Below are positions 17,476 to 26,364 of a DNA stretch of 64,000 nt, piece after piece. Within the stretch, counting starts at the first letter, position 1, and every line of letters starts with the position of its first letter. Both the position numbers and the translations under genes were made by a program. The stretch is from Microcoleus sp. FACHB-61 (GTDB taxonomy: Bacteria; Cyanobacteriota; Cyanobacteriia; Cyanobacteriales; Microcoleaceae): positions 27,271 through 91,270 of the forward strand of contig JACJNY010000041.1 in the NCBI GenBank assembly GCA_014695295.1, read 5' to 3'. The notes beneath the pieces are model-generated. The model saw nothing but the letters and a program-made list of their open reading frames with translations. It searched no databases and was not told the DNA's origin.

Positions 17476-17820
17476 CTAGCCGATTGTCACTTGATCGGTT
17501 TGCACGCCTGCGGCGCCTTCTTCAGCAGAGGCGATCGCCACCAACTTGTCGAGAATTTCCTGACTGGGAACTTGACCTTTGAGAACAACCGTGCCGCTGA
17601 GCTGAGCCACATAAACAGTCTCGATATCAGCAACTTCTGGATCGCCGTCAAAAGCTAAAGCAACGCGCTTCGCGAGGCCGCTTTCGTCAAAATTTCCGTC
17701 TGGGCCGACTTTAGCAGGAGCGATGGATTGCGCTTGGGCAGCTTGCTGTACTACTTGTGCCATCGGTTCAGCCTGGGGTGCAGGCTTTTCGAGTCCGAAC
17801 AGTCTTTTAAACCAACCCAT
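17476..17820 (-). CDS. BON-like domain protein
   Basis: A 114-residue protein. The N-terminus MGWFKRLFGLEKP is a short amphipathic helix. An Ala/Gln-rich linker (about 18-37) is followed by a BON-like fold from residue 45: LAKRVALAFDGDPEVADIETVYVAQLSGTV, then VVLKGQVPSQEILDKLVAIA and a Gly/Val ending. BON domains bind phospholipids or ligands in outer-membrane stress proteins such as OsmY and in LysM proteins. No signal peptide is visible, so it may be peripheral to the membrane from the inside. It is the only gene on its transcript, with a terminator at 17289-17309. Confidence 0.75.
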   Translation of the reverse strand: MGWFKRLFGLEKPAPQAEPMAQVVQQAAQAQSIAPAKVGPDGNFDESGLAKRVALAFDGDPEVADIETVYVAQLSGTVVLKGQVPSQEILDKLVAIASAEEGAAGVQTDQVTIG

Positions 17821-17897
17821 AGTATTTGAGTCTCCTGAAAATACACTTTTTCCAAGATAGCTCTAGAATTGCAAAAGACTGGTAATTGTTGCAAAAC

Positions 17898-18230
17898 TCA
17901 GCGAAATTTATCAAAATGTTTTGCCGACAGAGTTTCACAATTTAAAATCTCTAATGCTATCCAGATGTTAATTTTGCTATTTGATGTATAGGCGATCGCT
18001 ATGCCTTGGATAGCAGGCGCGTAGTCGGAGTCCTTCCCACTCTCACCTTGAAAAAACTGCACAGCGCGCCGCAATACATTCCCGGTTTGTTTAACTACCC
18101 AGGACATCTTGTGCTGGTCATCGAAGTGTGTTCCCTGATACAGGGACTTTGCCCTGCGATTAATTGGGGGTAGTCCTGCATAAGTAGTGATGCAATTTAA
18201 TGTAACCCCCTCTGTGGAGATGAAAGGCAA
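17898..18230 (-). pseudogene. Possible remnant of an IS110-type transposase C-terminus
   Basis: A 110-codon frame has only a TTG start and no ribosome site. The segment TYAGLPPINRR, then about 20 residues, then VKQTGNVLRRAVQFF resembles the C-terminal domain of IS110-family transposases (YAGL-P ... K-x-G-x-x-LRRAL). The catalytic N-terminal DEDD part is absent and no element ends are seen, so I read it as a decayed fragment. The alternative is an unrelated small hypothetical protein. Confidence 0.35.
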
Positions 18231-18242
18231 AAATCACTACTT

Positions 18243-18348
18243 GTTTACCAATTACCAATTCCCCATTCCCCATTCCCCATTACTACTCACCAAATTCCAA
18301 TTCCCAATTACTATTCACTAATTCCCAATAACTGATAATTAAATCTAA
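18243..18348. repeat. Heptamer array (CCAATTA / CCCCATT / CCAATTC)
   Basis: Closely related heptamers run for about 100 bases just after the stop of the methyltransferase gene (minus strand), with typical gradual drift from one heptamer to the next. Confidence 0.8.
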
Positions 18349-18351
18349 TTC

Positions 18352-19614
18352 TTAACTTTTTAGATAATGTTTTTCGGCTTCCGACCAATTCAGTTTAAGC
18401 AACGAATCATCTCCCCATGTCAGCTTGAAACTCGGCTTAATTGCTTTCACGCCCAAAGCGCTAATAATCTGCGCTGCTACAGCTTTCGCCAGTAGCGGCG
18501 GTACAGAATTTCCGACTTGGCGAAAACCGTGCCATTTTGTGACGTGAAATCTAAACCAGTCAGGATAGGAATGCAGCCGCGCAGCTTCTCTGACTGTAAT
18601 GCACCGAGGGGCGATCGGGTGAATCGGCCTCGGCGAAGTATAAGCCCCCCTCGCCCTGTCGGTTCCGGCCCTGAGAGTGTTGCAAACTCCCTCGGGATGC
18701 AGCTTGTAAAAACGACTGATCGGCTCTTTTTCGCCGTGTTTTGCAGCCTGAAACCTTTCCATACATTCCAGAGAATGTTGAGTTCGCAAACTACAAGAGA
18801 GGATTTGTCGATCGTACTCGCGATCGTAGGAATAATCATCATCCAAACCATCGATTCCGCGCATTATACTCGCATAAGTGCTGCACTTTCCGTACTCCGC
18901 GATTACCCAATCTCGGTGCAGCAACTCGCTGTATTTTTCCACTTCCGGCAAATCTCCAATCGCATCCCAAACCGTCGGGACAGCAGGTAAATTAACTTTT
19001 ATATAGCGTTTAGGAACTTTAGTTTTAGGCAGTAGAGTAGTTGGCTGAGGGTATTTTGGCAGCTCATAGCCTTCTTTGCACCCAATCAGAAACACTCGTT
19101 TGCGAGCTTGTGGCACTCCGTAGTGAACGGCGTTGAGAACTTGATATTTTTCTTCTACTTGATAGCCTGCTTCCATAAAAGAACTAATTAAAATATTCAG
19201 GAGTTCTTTGTGTTTTCCTGACGCAATTCCCGGCACATTTTCCATTACGAAAAACTTTGGTTTGAGTTCCAAAACTAAGCGCTGAAAGTGAAAAATAAGA
19301 GAATTTCGCGGGTCGTCAACATCGCGCTTGCCCATCATCGAGAATCCTTGACAGGGCGAACCGCTGATTACTACGTCTATCTCGCGCCGCCCGATCGCCG
19401 ATTTTTTCCGAATTTCCGATCCCCTAAGCTCTGCGACATCTTTGCACAAAATAGAACACATCGGGAAATTAAACTGGTGTGTAGCGCAGTGAATAGGGTC
19501 AATTTCGACTGAGGCAAGTACGTCAAAACCTGCTTGTTCAAAGCCCAGTGTCATGCCGCCCGCACCTGCAAATAAATCAACAGCGATCGGTCGCTTTTTC
19601 CGATTGCTTGGCAT
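18352..19614 (-). CDS. Solitary DNA cytosine-C5 methyltransferase
   Basis: A 420-residue enzyme with the ordered C5-MTase motifs: I (DLFAGAGGMTLGFEQAG, SAM binding), IV (GSPCQGFSMMG, catalytic Cys), VI (FVMENVPG), VIII (QARKRVFLIG) and X (GFRQVGNSVPPLLAKAVAAQ). The target-recognition region lies at about 230-330. No restriction endonuclease or vsr gene is adjacent. A lone C5 enzyme of this size in a HIP1-rich genome is likely an orthologue of the cyanobacterial methylase that modifies CGATCG (M.Ssp6803I/M.AvaVIII type). That specificity is inference. Confidence 0.93.
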   Translation of the reverse strand: MPSNRKKRPIAVDLFAGAGGMTLGFEQAGFDVLASVEIDPIHCATHQFNFPMCSILCKDVAELRGSEIRKKSAIGRREIDVVISGSPCQGFSMMGKRDVDDPRNSLIFHFQRLVLELKPKFFVMENVPGIASGKHKELLNILISSFMEAGYQVEEKYQVLNAVHYGVPQARKRVFLIGCKEGYELPKYPQPTTLLPKTKVPKRYIKVNLPAVPTVWDAIGDLPEVEKYSELLHRDWVIAEYGKCSTYASIMRGIDGLDDDYSYDREYDRQILSCSLRTQHSLECMERFQAAKHGEKEPISRFYKLHPEGVCNTLRAGTDRARGAYTSPRPIHPIAPRCITVREAARLHSYPDWFRFHVTKWHGFRQVGNSVPPLLAKAVAAQIISALGVKAIKPSFKLTWGDDSLLKLNWSEAEKHYLKS

Positions 19615-19637
19615 AACATTTCAATAACAAAGTTGCT

Positions 19638-20810
19638 TTAATTTGCTGTATTTAATTTAACATTTTTCATTATTTCCGCAGCCGCGCGATCGCACACGCC
19701 CACATCTCCCAGACTTTCGCGCATTTCCCGATAACCTGCCAAAGTTTGCTGGCGTCGATCGGCATTTTGCAGCAATTCCAGTGCATGGTTCACTATATTT
19801 TCCGCAGTAGCGTCGTCTTGCAGGAACTCCGGGACGATCGGCTTCATTTGCACCAAATTCGGCGGAGACATAAAAGGAATCGAAAATTTCAGCACGTGGC
19901 GAGCAATAACCGCCGTAATCGGACTGACGCGGTAGGCGACAACTTGCGGAACGTCGAGCAAAGCTAGCTCCAGATTAACAGTACCAGATTTAGCGATCGC
20001 CAGATCGGCAGCAGCCAAGATTTCCAGAGTTTGATTTTCTAACAAAGTAGCCCGCAAACCGTATTTCTCGATCGCCTGTTCGATTTTGCTGCGGAAAGCT
20101 TTGTTAGCAAGCGGAATCCAAAAATGAACTTCCGGCAATTTAGCTTGAATAATTTGAGCGGCCTCAAATATGACCGGCATCAGGTACTTGAGTTCTTGGT
20201 GTCTGGAAGCGGGAATTAGGGCGATCGACACCTGTTCCGGCCCAATTCCCAAAGTTTTGCGGGCAACTTCCCGGCTGGGCGCAGATTGCATTCTATCCAC
20301 CAAAGGATGACCAACCAAACTCACTTGGGCTCCTTTTTTTCGATAATAACAAGCTTCTTCGGGGAAAATTGCCAAAAGTTGGTCGCAAATATAGACAATC
20401 AGATCAGTATTGCGACGAGAAATCGACCAAACCCATTCTTGAGGTGCGATGTACCAAACCACCGGCAAATCCGGCAAACAGCGGCGGATGTAGCTGCCAA
20501 TGCCGAGATTTGGAGTCAAATAATCAATCAACACCACTGCATCGGGGGGGAAGTTTTTTAGATATCGTTTAGCTTTTTGCTGAACTTGGATCGTTGGCCA
20601 AATATAGGGTACAGATTCTATAAGACCCATAGAACCAATGCCCACAGTATCGCCTAAAATAGTAGCACCAGCTTCCGCCATACGAGGGCCGCCCAATCCT
20701 ATTATTTCTAACTCCAAACCAGCGGCGACAGCGTGACGTTTTAAGGCTGCAACTAACAAAGCTCCTTGCAAATCGCCAGAAACCTCACCAGTGCTAATAA
20801 AAATTTTCAT
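19638..20810 (-). CDS. lpxB: Lipid-A-disaccharide synthase
   Basis: With 390 residues it is family-typical. It begins MKIFISTGEVSGDLQGALL and keeps GGPRMAEAG, VVLIDYLTPNLGIG, YIAPQEWVW and LVGHPLVDR, then LIPASRHQELKYLMP and AKSGTVNLELALLDVPQVV. LpxB (GT19) joins UDP-diacyl-glucosamine to lipid X in the cytoplasmic membrane to form the lipid A disaccharide. It is the last gene of the bamA-lpxC-fabZ-lpxA-lpxB group, separated from lpxA by a palindromic repeat. Confidence 0.95.
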   Translation of the reverse strand: MKIFISTGEVSGDLQGALLVAALKRHAVAAGLELEIIGLGGPRMAEAGATILGDTVGIGSMGLIESVPYIWPTIQVQQKAKRYLKNFPPDAVVLIDYLTPNLGIGSYIRRCLPDLPVVWYIAPQEWVWSISRRNTDLIVYICDQLLAIFPEEACYYRKKGAQVSLVGHPLVDRMQSAPSREVARKTLGIGPEQVSIALIPASRHQELKYLMPVIFEAAQIIQAKLPEVHFWIPLANKAFRSKIEQAIEKYGLRATLLENQTLEILAAADLAIAKSGTVNLELALLDVPQVVAYRVSPITAVIARHVLKFSIPFMSPPNLVQMKPIVPEFLQDDATAENIVNHALELLQNADRRQQTLAGYREMRESLGDVGVCDRAAAEIMKNVKLNTAN

Positions 20811-20906
20811 AAAATCCTCTATATCATCAGTAAGGTGCCCCGGAGCAAAACTTTTTTAGCTGGGTCAAGGCTTGAAACTGACGCACCCTACAGCTAACTA
20901 CTCATA

Positions 20907-20980
20907 GGTTTGTAGTGAGGACTTCAGTCCTCTCTGACGCGACTTTTAGCTAATAAGGACTAAAGTCCTTACTACAAACC
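20907..20980. repeat. 74-bp inverted-repeat element between lpxA and lpxB
   Basis: Terminal 17-base arms (20907-20923, GGTTTGTAGTGAGGACT; 20964-20980 complement, one mismatch) enclose further paired GGACT..AGTCC segments. A related element lies at 63780-63833, and ACTGACGCACCCTACAG just upstream repeats the arm seen at 12900. It looks like a small non-autonomous palindromic element. Confidence 0.85.
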
Positions 20981-21000
20981 ATAAGTTTATTCTACCTCAT

Positions 21001-21795
21001 TCACTTTTTGCCTGGAATCAAACCGCGCCGCCCTTTGGTTATAGACTGCTGTACAAATCTCCGCAGGTGCTGCAAATGGGGGTTTTCCTGCAACAAATCC
21101 AACTGTTCCAAAGCTTGATTGAGAGTGTAGCCAGAATGATATAAAATACGAAAAGTTTTCTTCAAAACTAGCAAATCTTCTGCGGTAAAACCGGCGCGTT
21201 CGAGACCTACTTTGTTGATAGCTCGCACTCTCGAAGGATTCCCCTCGACTAGCATATAAGGAGGTACGTCTCGATCGATCCTGCTCAAGCCGCCCACCAT
21301 AGACAAGCGGCCGATGTGGACAAACTGGTGAACCCCCAAAACACCGCTCAATCGGGCTTGAGACTCGATTTTAACGTGTCCGGCCAAGGCTACAGCATTG
21401 GCGATAATTACTCGATCGGCGATCGCGCAATTGTGTCCCACATGAACATAAGCCATCAATAGATTATGATTGCCAATTGTCGTGCTTTCCCCCGCTCCAG
21501 TAGCGCGGTTGATTGTCACGTATTCCCGAATCAGATTGTTGTCGCCAATTTTCACCCTAGTCAGAGAACCCTCGTATTTCAAATCTTGAGGTTCCAAACC
21601 AATCGCCGCACCGGGGAAAATTTGATTGCGAGCGCCTATTTCTGTTAGCCCGTCGATAATTGCATGAGCGCCAATCTTAGTCTCCGGCCCGATTTTCACT
21701 CTTTCCCCAATTACAGCATAAGCTCCCACTTCTACAGTCGGGTGAAGTTCAGCACCGGGATGAATCACAGCAGTTGGGTGAATCAAAGTAAGCAT
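21001..21795 (-). CDS. lpxA: UDP-GlcNAc O-acyltransferase
   Basis: A 264-residue left-handed beta-helix enzyme with hexapeptide repeats from residue 4 (LIHPTAVIHPGAELHPTVEV) through about 190. It keeps the catalytic-His segment AYVHVGHNCAIAD, the HQFVHIGRLSMVGG segment and the C-terminal helical part. It transfers a 3-hydroxyacyl chain from ACP to UDP-GlcNAc, the first lipid A step. It lies 232 bases downstream of fabZ; the gap holds a GGAAGAG array, so it may have some independent expression. Confidence 0.95.
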   Translation of the reverse strand: MLTLIHPTAVIHPGAELHPTVEVGAYAVIGERVKIGPETKIGAHAIIDGLTEIGARNQIFPGAAIGLEPQDLKYEGSLTRVKIGDNNLIREYVTINRATGAGESTTIGNHNLLMAYVHVGHNCAIADRVIIANAVALAGHVKIESQARLSGVLGVHQFVHIGRLSMVGGLSRIDRDVPPYMLVEGNPSRVRAINKVGLERAGFTAEDLLVLKKTFRILYHSGYTLNQALEQLDLLQENPHLQHLRRFVQQSITKGRRGLIPGKK

Positions 21796-21867
21796 TTGTC
21801 AGTTTTTTTGCTGGTAAGTGGGAAGGAAGTTCGGCAACGCGCAGTGTAAGGGATTGAACGGATGGAT

Positions 21868-21919
21868 GTTGAAGGAAGAGGGAAGAAGGAAGAGGGAAGA
21901 AGGAAGAGAAAAGAAGGCA
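21868..21919. repeat. GGAAGAG/GGAAGAA heptamer array
   Basis: Alternating GGAAGAG and GGAAGAA heptamers lie between lpxA and fabZ. The same family occurs at 9017, 23581 and 53785. Confidence 0.85.
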
Positions 21920-22027
21920 TTTTTTAAATTTTAAGATTGCTTCGTTCCGAGGAATGCTTCGCAGTTTTAATTTAAATTCAAAACTCACAATTCAAAACTA
22001 TCCCCAAGCCCTCACCAATTCCCAAAT

Positions 22028-22549
22028 TTAATCTACCATCGAAAACATCAATTCTCCTTCACAAACTTTTTGTCCGTCAACTTCAGCCAGAGCCTGGATT
22101 TTCGCGAACCGACGGCGTTTTACCCACAGCAATTCTACAGTCATCAGCAACTGATCGCCCGGTACAACCTGACGACGGAACTTGACTTTATCAATTCCCG
22201 TAAACATCCACAAGCCTTGCTCGATGTCGGGCAACTGAGCCAGAACCATACCGCCAACTTGAGCCATCGCTTCAACAATTAATACCCCAGGCATAATCGG
22301 CCGTCCGGGAAAATGCCCTTGAAAATGTGGTTCGTTGAAAGTCACATTTTTAATTCCTACAGCCCTCTCGGACGGCACGTAATCAACAATCTTGTCAACC
22401 AGTGCAAAAGGATACCGATGAGGCAATAATTTCTGGATTTCTTCGAGAGTAAAAGTAGATTTAACCGCTGGAGAATCCTCACCGTTTTCTGTGGGAACGG
22501 ATTCAGAATTAGCAGTATTGAGGGTGTTAACTTCAGTCAGCGTGGACAT
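22028..22549 (-). CDS. fabZ: 3-hydroxyacyl-ACP dehydratase FabZ
   Basis: A hot-dog-fold enzyme of 173 residues. After an approximately 30-residue variable N-terminus come [22 protein letters not shown] and [23 protein letters not shown], which hold the active-site His and Glu. It dehydrates 3-hydroxyacyl-ACP in fatty-acid elongation and draws on the same ACP pool that feeds LpxA and LpxC. The ATG at 22549 is preferred; an in-frame TTG at 22606 would add 19 residues with no family similarity. It sits 89 bases downstream of lpxC. Confidence 0.95.
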   Translation of the reverse strand: MSTLTEVNTLNTANSESVPTENGEDSPAVKSTFTLEEIQKLLPHRYPFALVDKIVDYVPSERAVGIKNVTFNEPHFQGHFPGRPIMPGVLIVEAMAQVGGMVLAQLPDIEQGLWMFTGIDKVKFRRQVVPGDQLLMTVELLWVKRRRFAKIQALAEVDGQKVCEGELMFSMVD

Positions 22550-22638
22550 TGCTTGAAGACTTTTGAGTGTGGTAGAAACGCGACGGATCGCGTCTTGGGT
22601 TGTCAATTGTAACAGGGACTTGGCTCGAACCTTTGTTT

Positions 22639-23493
22639 CTAACTTGTCTGTAGCACGGCCCCAGCTTGGGATTTCAGGGCTAAGGCAAGTTGGACGTGCA
22701 GGTTGTGACTGGCTTTGTAAGCCAAGTAGTGAGCTTTTGGCAAAGTTCCCAGCAGACTGAGGTCGCCTACTAAGTCTAGGATTTTATGGCGCACCGGTTC
22801 GTTGGCAAATCTCAAAGGCGGGTTGAGCCAGCCGGAGCGATCGCAAACTAGGGCGTTCTCTAGGGTACCACCTTTGATCAAACCTGCTTGTCGCAATTGG
22901 TCAACTTGGCGAGCAAGTCCAAAAGTGCGGGCTGGGGCGATCGCGCTAGCAAAACTTTCTGCCTCTGGCGACCAACTGTACCATTGATTGCCGATCGCCT
23001 GTTCCTCAAAATCAATTCCGTAACTAAACCGAGTTTCCGCTGACGGTAAAGCCGCTGCAAAAGCATCCCCGTGGCGCACCCAAATTGGCTGTTCTAGGGC
23101 GCAGGAGGAAGTGGGGTCTTGCTTGGATTCTTGAGGAACTAAGCCGGTATGGGCGATCGCCTCTACCCAAACCTGAGCCGAACCGTCCAGCAGCGGCACT
23201 TCCGGCCCATCAACCTCAATTCGAGCATTATCCGCTCCCATCCCCGCCAAAGCGGCTAATAAATGCTCTACAGTGCGAATTTGAGCATCGATACCTGCCA
23301 GTTCAGTGGAAAGTGCCGTCTGACAAACTGCCTCAATTTTTGCAGGAATTATCGGAGTACCGGGCAAGTCTATTCTGACAAAATAGCGACCTTCCCCAAC
23401 CGCAGCAGGCAAAACTCGGACGCGAGTTTTTTCGCCGCTGTGCAAACCGATTCCCGACAGTTCAAATTCAGATTTTAAGGTACGTTGAGTCAT
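22639..23493 (-). CDS. lpxC: UDP-3-O-acyl-GlcNAc deacetylase
   Basis: At 284 residues it matches LpxC once started at the ATG 23493 ([20 protein letters not shown]). It keeps [22 protein letters not shown] and the zinc-ligand segments around [25 protein letters not shown] and HNLHVQLA. It removes acetate in the committed step of lipid A synthesis. The frame stays open to 23658, but that extension is a translated TAACGGATG repeat array (recurring Ile-Arg-Tyr) and should not be annotated as protein. Confidence 0.95.
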   Translation of the reverse strand: MTQRTLKSEFELSGIGLHSGEKTRVRVLPAAVGEGRYFVRIDLPGTPIIPAKIEAVCQTALSTELAGIDAQIRTVEHLLAALAGMGADNARIEVDGPEVPLLDGSAQVWVEAIAHTGLVPQESKQDPTSSCALEQPIWVRHGDAFAAALPSAETRFSYGIDFEEQAIGNQWYSWSPEAESFASAIAPARTFGLARQVDQLRQAGLIKGGTLENALVCDRSGWLNPPLRFANEPVRHKILDLVGDLSLLGTLPKAHYLAYKASHNLHVQLALALKSQAGAVLQTS

Positions 23494-23514
23494 TTGGAAG
23501 AAGGAAGTTCGGCA

Positions 23515-23620
23515 ACGGATTCTGTAACGGATGTAACGGATGTAACGGATGTAACGGATGTAACGGATGTAACGGATGTCAGGAAGAGGGAAGAGGGAAG
23601 ATGGAAGATGGAAGAGGGAA
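23515..23620. repeat. TAACGGATG 9-mer array followed by GGAAGAG array
   Basis: Five to six TAACGGATG units (about 23525-23580) are followed by GGAAGAG and TGGAAGA units. The stretch lies in the lpxC leader. The 9-bp period keeps the frame open upstream, producing a false N-terminal extension. A further block of TTACCCC/ACTAATG-type heptamers spans 23690-23790, before the bamA stop. Confidence 0.9.
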
Positions 23621-23794
23621 GTTAACCGTAGGGGAGCGGCCCGGCGCACCTTAGACATGATTCGTAGGGTGCACCGGGCGATCGCACCTTACCAATTACC
23701 TTTTCCCCAATCACCAATTAGCAATTACCCATTACCCCTTACCCCTTACTCCTAACTAAGGACTAATGACTGCTGACTAATGACTCTTCGTTAA

Positions 23795-26179
23795 TTAGAA
23801 TCGCTCACCAATCCCAAAGTGAATTTGATTGTCGCCGGTGTCGTTGATACCGTAATCGATGCGGATCGGCCCTAAAGGAGATTGAATCCGCACGCCGAGG
23901 CCGTAACCGTAACCGCTACCCGGCTTTCCGCGAATACCGGCAGGGTCGCCCGGGACATCTTTGCCCGTACCCAAGTCGGTGCCAGCATCCAAAAATAGCG
24001 CTCCGCCGAGAAACGAAATAATCGGGAAACGGTACTCAACGCTGGCTTCTAGGAAGCTGCGGCCGGCTCCCATGTCGCCTTCGTCGTATCCGCGCACCGA
24101 GTTGGCGCCGCCCAAGGCAAAGGCTTCGTAGGGAGGCAAATCTCCGAATACGGTGCCGCCTCTAAAACTGAATGCCAGGGTTTGAGGGCCAGGGGTAAAG
24201 TTAGTGTACTGGACTGGTAGGTAAAAGCTGTAGCTGGCCCGCAGGCGGTTTAACAGGATGCTGCCGGAACCTACAGGAATCGACTGTTCCATCCCAAACC
24301 TGAGCAGGGAACCGCTAGTGGGGCGGAGGGGGTCGTTGCGCCGATCGCGCACAACACCTGCTTGCAGTGTTGTCAAGTCGTCGGAGCCCGACTCGCTAAA
24401 ACTTAACAGGTTGCCGAGTTCGTCCCGGGATTCGCGCCTGCCTTTGCGATCGGTAATTGAGACTCGCTGGTACTGCAAACCGAGTGAAGCAGTCCACTCA
24501 GGATCGGCAAAAGGATTGCGGGCCAGGGGACGGGTGAAATTGATGCCGGCACCGGTGCGGACGATGCGGGGTCGATCCTCGTTGGGCAATCTGACTTCCC
24601 GTTCGCCGCCGTCAAAAATCACGCTGATCGATCGTCTTCTAAAAACATTAGCGGTGAAAGAAGTGCGGTAAGGATCGCCCGCAATCCAAGGATCGGTAAA
24701 ACTCAGGTCAAACAGCGTTTGGCGTTCCCCGATTTGTACTTCAGCCCCCAATCTCTGGTTCCTGCCGCCCAAGTTTTGCTGCTGGTAACTCACCGTACCG
24801 AACAAACCCGTGGCGGAACTCAAACCCGCACCAGCCGCGAGAGAACCTGTATTTTTCTCGATGACGTTGACAATTACCCTTGCCTTGCGGGGGTCAGTCG
24901 TTCCCGGTTCCAAGGCAAGCCGCACGTCTTCAAAAATTCCCAAACCAAACACCCGTCTCAAATCCCTTTCCGCCTTAGTGCGGTTAAAGATGTCTCCGGG
25001 CTTGAGTTCTACTTCGCGGGTGACCACAAAGCGACGGGTGTTGCCTCCGATCGGCTGACCGGTGGCATCCGTTGCCTCTCCCTCCTTGTTCAGGAAGCGG
25101 ACATCAACGGATTCGATCTGGCCTTCTGCCACTACCAGGGTGACTGTGCCGTCGTCTCCTACTTGCGGGGCATCAGTGATTTGGCCCAAAACATAGCCGT
25201 TCTCTTGATACCACGCATTAATTCTTTTCACTCCCTCCTCAAAGCGGCGGAGGTTGAGAATTTGACCGTACTGATCGCGGAAGCTTTCGTCAATTACGCT
25301 TTGGGGCAGCACTTGCTGGCCGGTGATTGTCACTCTCTGCAGCACGGGATTTGCCTGCACAATAAAAGTCACCCGGACGCCCAACGGGGTGTCTTCCGGT
25401 ACTGCCCGCACGTTTCTAAAAAAGCCCGTGGCAAAAATGGCGTTGATGTCTTGTTGCAGTTGGCTGCGGTTGGTCGTGCGTCCCGGTTGGGTGCTGATGA
25501 CTCGGTAAATCTCGCGTTCCAGGTCTCCCGTCGCCCCGGTGACGGTAACTTCTGCAACTAGCACTTGCGGTTCGGCCGCCCCGGCGGGTGCGGGCGTTTG
25601 CCTGGGCTGCGGTGCTGGGCCAGGGGGCAATGGGGGAACGGTGTTAGCCGGCGGTCTGGTCGGGGCCGGTCTGGGGGTAACTTGGGCGTTTTGAGCGATC
25701 GCCCCGGATTCCTCTGGTTTCCCTAGCTCTGCTGCGAGCCAGGCGGGCGTTACAGCCGCTTCCGATGGGGGGAGCGGGCTGCCCAGTTGCGCGTCTGGCA
25801 GGGCGTTTTGGCTGCTAGAGGCAGGGGAGGGGTTGGATGCTAGCTCGGGTTTGAGTTGAAGGCTCGAAGGCGAAACCGGGGAGGGTGTGTCTGTGAATCG
25901 GTCTGGGGGTTTGCGGTCGTTTTCTCCTCTGGCAGGGGCCTCCGCTATTATTTTTAGGGCTTCCCATTTGTTAGTTTTACCGGCTTTGCGGTTTTGAGGA
26001 GGATTTTGGGTTAATTCTGGAATGGGGCGATCGGGTAATTCGATCGACGGGGCGGGCGGAACGGCAGCCAAAGCTTCCTCTGCTGATTCAGAGTAGGATG
26101 TTTGGCCGCTTGCCGAATTTGATAACCCGAATGTTGCTGAGGCAGTAAAAACTGCCACCAATACAGCAGATAAACGCAT
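23795..26179 (-). CDS. bamA: BamA/Omp85 outer-membrane assembly protein
   Basis: The product has 794 residues. A signal peptide (about 1-27, VLVAVFTASATFGL..SASGQ) and a long Pro/Ser/Ala-rich stretch (30-205) are followed by three POTRA domains (about 207-440: VLVAEVTVTGATGDLER.., NPVLQRVTITGQQVLPQ.., ESVDVRFLNKEGEA..). The C-terminal Omp85 barrel (about 450-794) holds SVRGYDEG and ends in Phe (IHFGIGERF), as expected for a BAM substrate signal. It inserts beta-barrel proteins into the outer membrane; the same family includes plastid Toc75. The Pro-rich insert is a cyanobacterial trait. It opens the lpx cluster. Confidence 0.95.
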   Translation of the reverse strand: MRLSAVLVAVFTASATFGLSNSASGQTSYSESAEEALAAVPPAPSIELPDRPIPELTQNPPQNRKAGKTNKWEALKIIAEAPARGENDRKPPDRFTDTPSPVSPSSLQLKPELASNPSPASSSQNALPDAQLGSPLPPSEAAVTPAWLAAELGKPEESGAIAQNAQVTPRPAPTRPPANTVPPLPPGPAPQPRQTPAPAGAAEPQVLVAEVTVTGATGDLEREIYRVISTQPGRTTNRSQLQQDINAIFATGFFRNVRAVPEDTPLGVRVTFIVQANPVLQRVTITGQQVLPQSVIDESFRDQYGQILNLRRFEEGVKRINAWYQENGYVLGQITDAPQVGDDGTVTLVVAEGQIESVDVRFLNKEGEATDATGQPIGGNTRRFVVTREVELKPGDIFNRTKAERDLRRVFGLGIFEDVRLALEPGTTDPRKARVIVNVIEKNTGSLAAGAGLSSATGLFGTVSYQQQNLGGRNQRLGAEVQIGERQTLFDLSFTDPWIAGDPYRTSFTANVFRRRSISVIFDGGEREVRLPNEDRPRIVRTGAGINFTRPLARNPFADPEWTASLGLQYQRVSITDRKGRRESRDELGNLLSFSESGSDDLTTLQAGVVRDRRNDPLRPTSGSLLRFGMEQSIPVGSGSILLNRLRASYSFYLPVQYTNFTPGPQTLAFSFRGGTVFGDLPPYEAFALGGANSVRGYDEGDMGAGRSFLEASVEYRFPIISFLGGALFLDAGTDLGTGKDVPGDPAGIRGKPGSGYGYGLGVRIQSPLGPIRIDYGINDTGDNQIHFGIGERF

Positions 26180-26211
26180 TTTTGTTCACTTTTTTGGGCA
26201 ATCCACACACC

Positions 26212-26300
26212 ACATTAGTCATTATTCATTAGTCATTAGTCATTAGTTATATAAGTCGGTTGAATTTCGCGCTGACCGCTAATTGATGACTGTTGACCGC
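26212..26300. repeat. TTAGTCA heptamer array
   Basis: About six TTAGTCA/TTATTCA/TTAGTTA units between bamA and purC, then related TGACCGCTAATTGATGACTG units. It occupies the bamA leader. Confidence 0.8.
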
Positions 26301-26364
26301 TGATTGCTGACATCGAAAGCAGAAGGGTGACAAACTGTGCAATTCTAGCGCATTGTTAATGCCT

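Noticed and set aside
18352..19614. Restriction-modification system
   Set aside because: No endonuclease, specificity subunit or vsr gene lies beside the methyltransferase. Neighbours are lpxB and an IS110-like remnant.
24258..25561. Long plus-strand frames (up to 280 codons) opposite bamA
   Set aside because: GC-rich shadow frames. The minus-strand BamA has clear POTRA and barrel domains.
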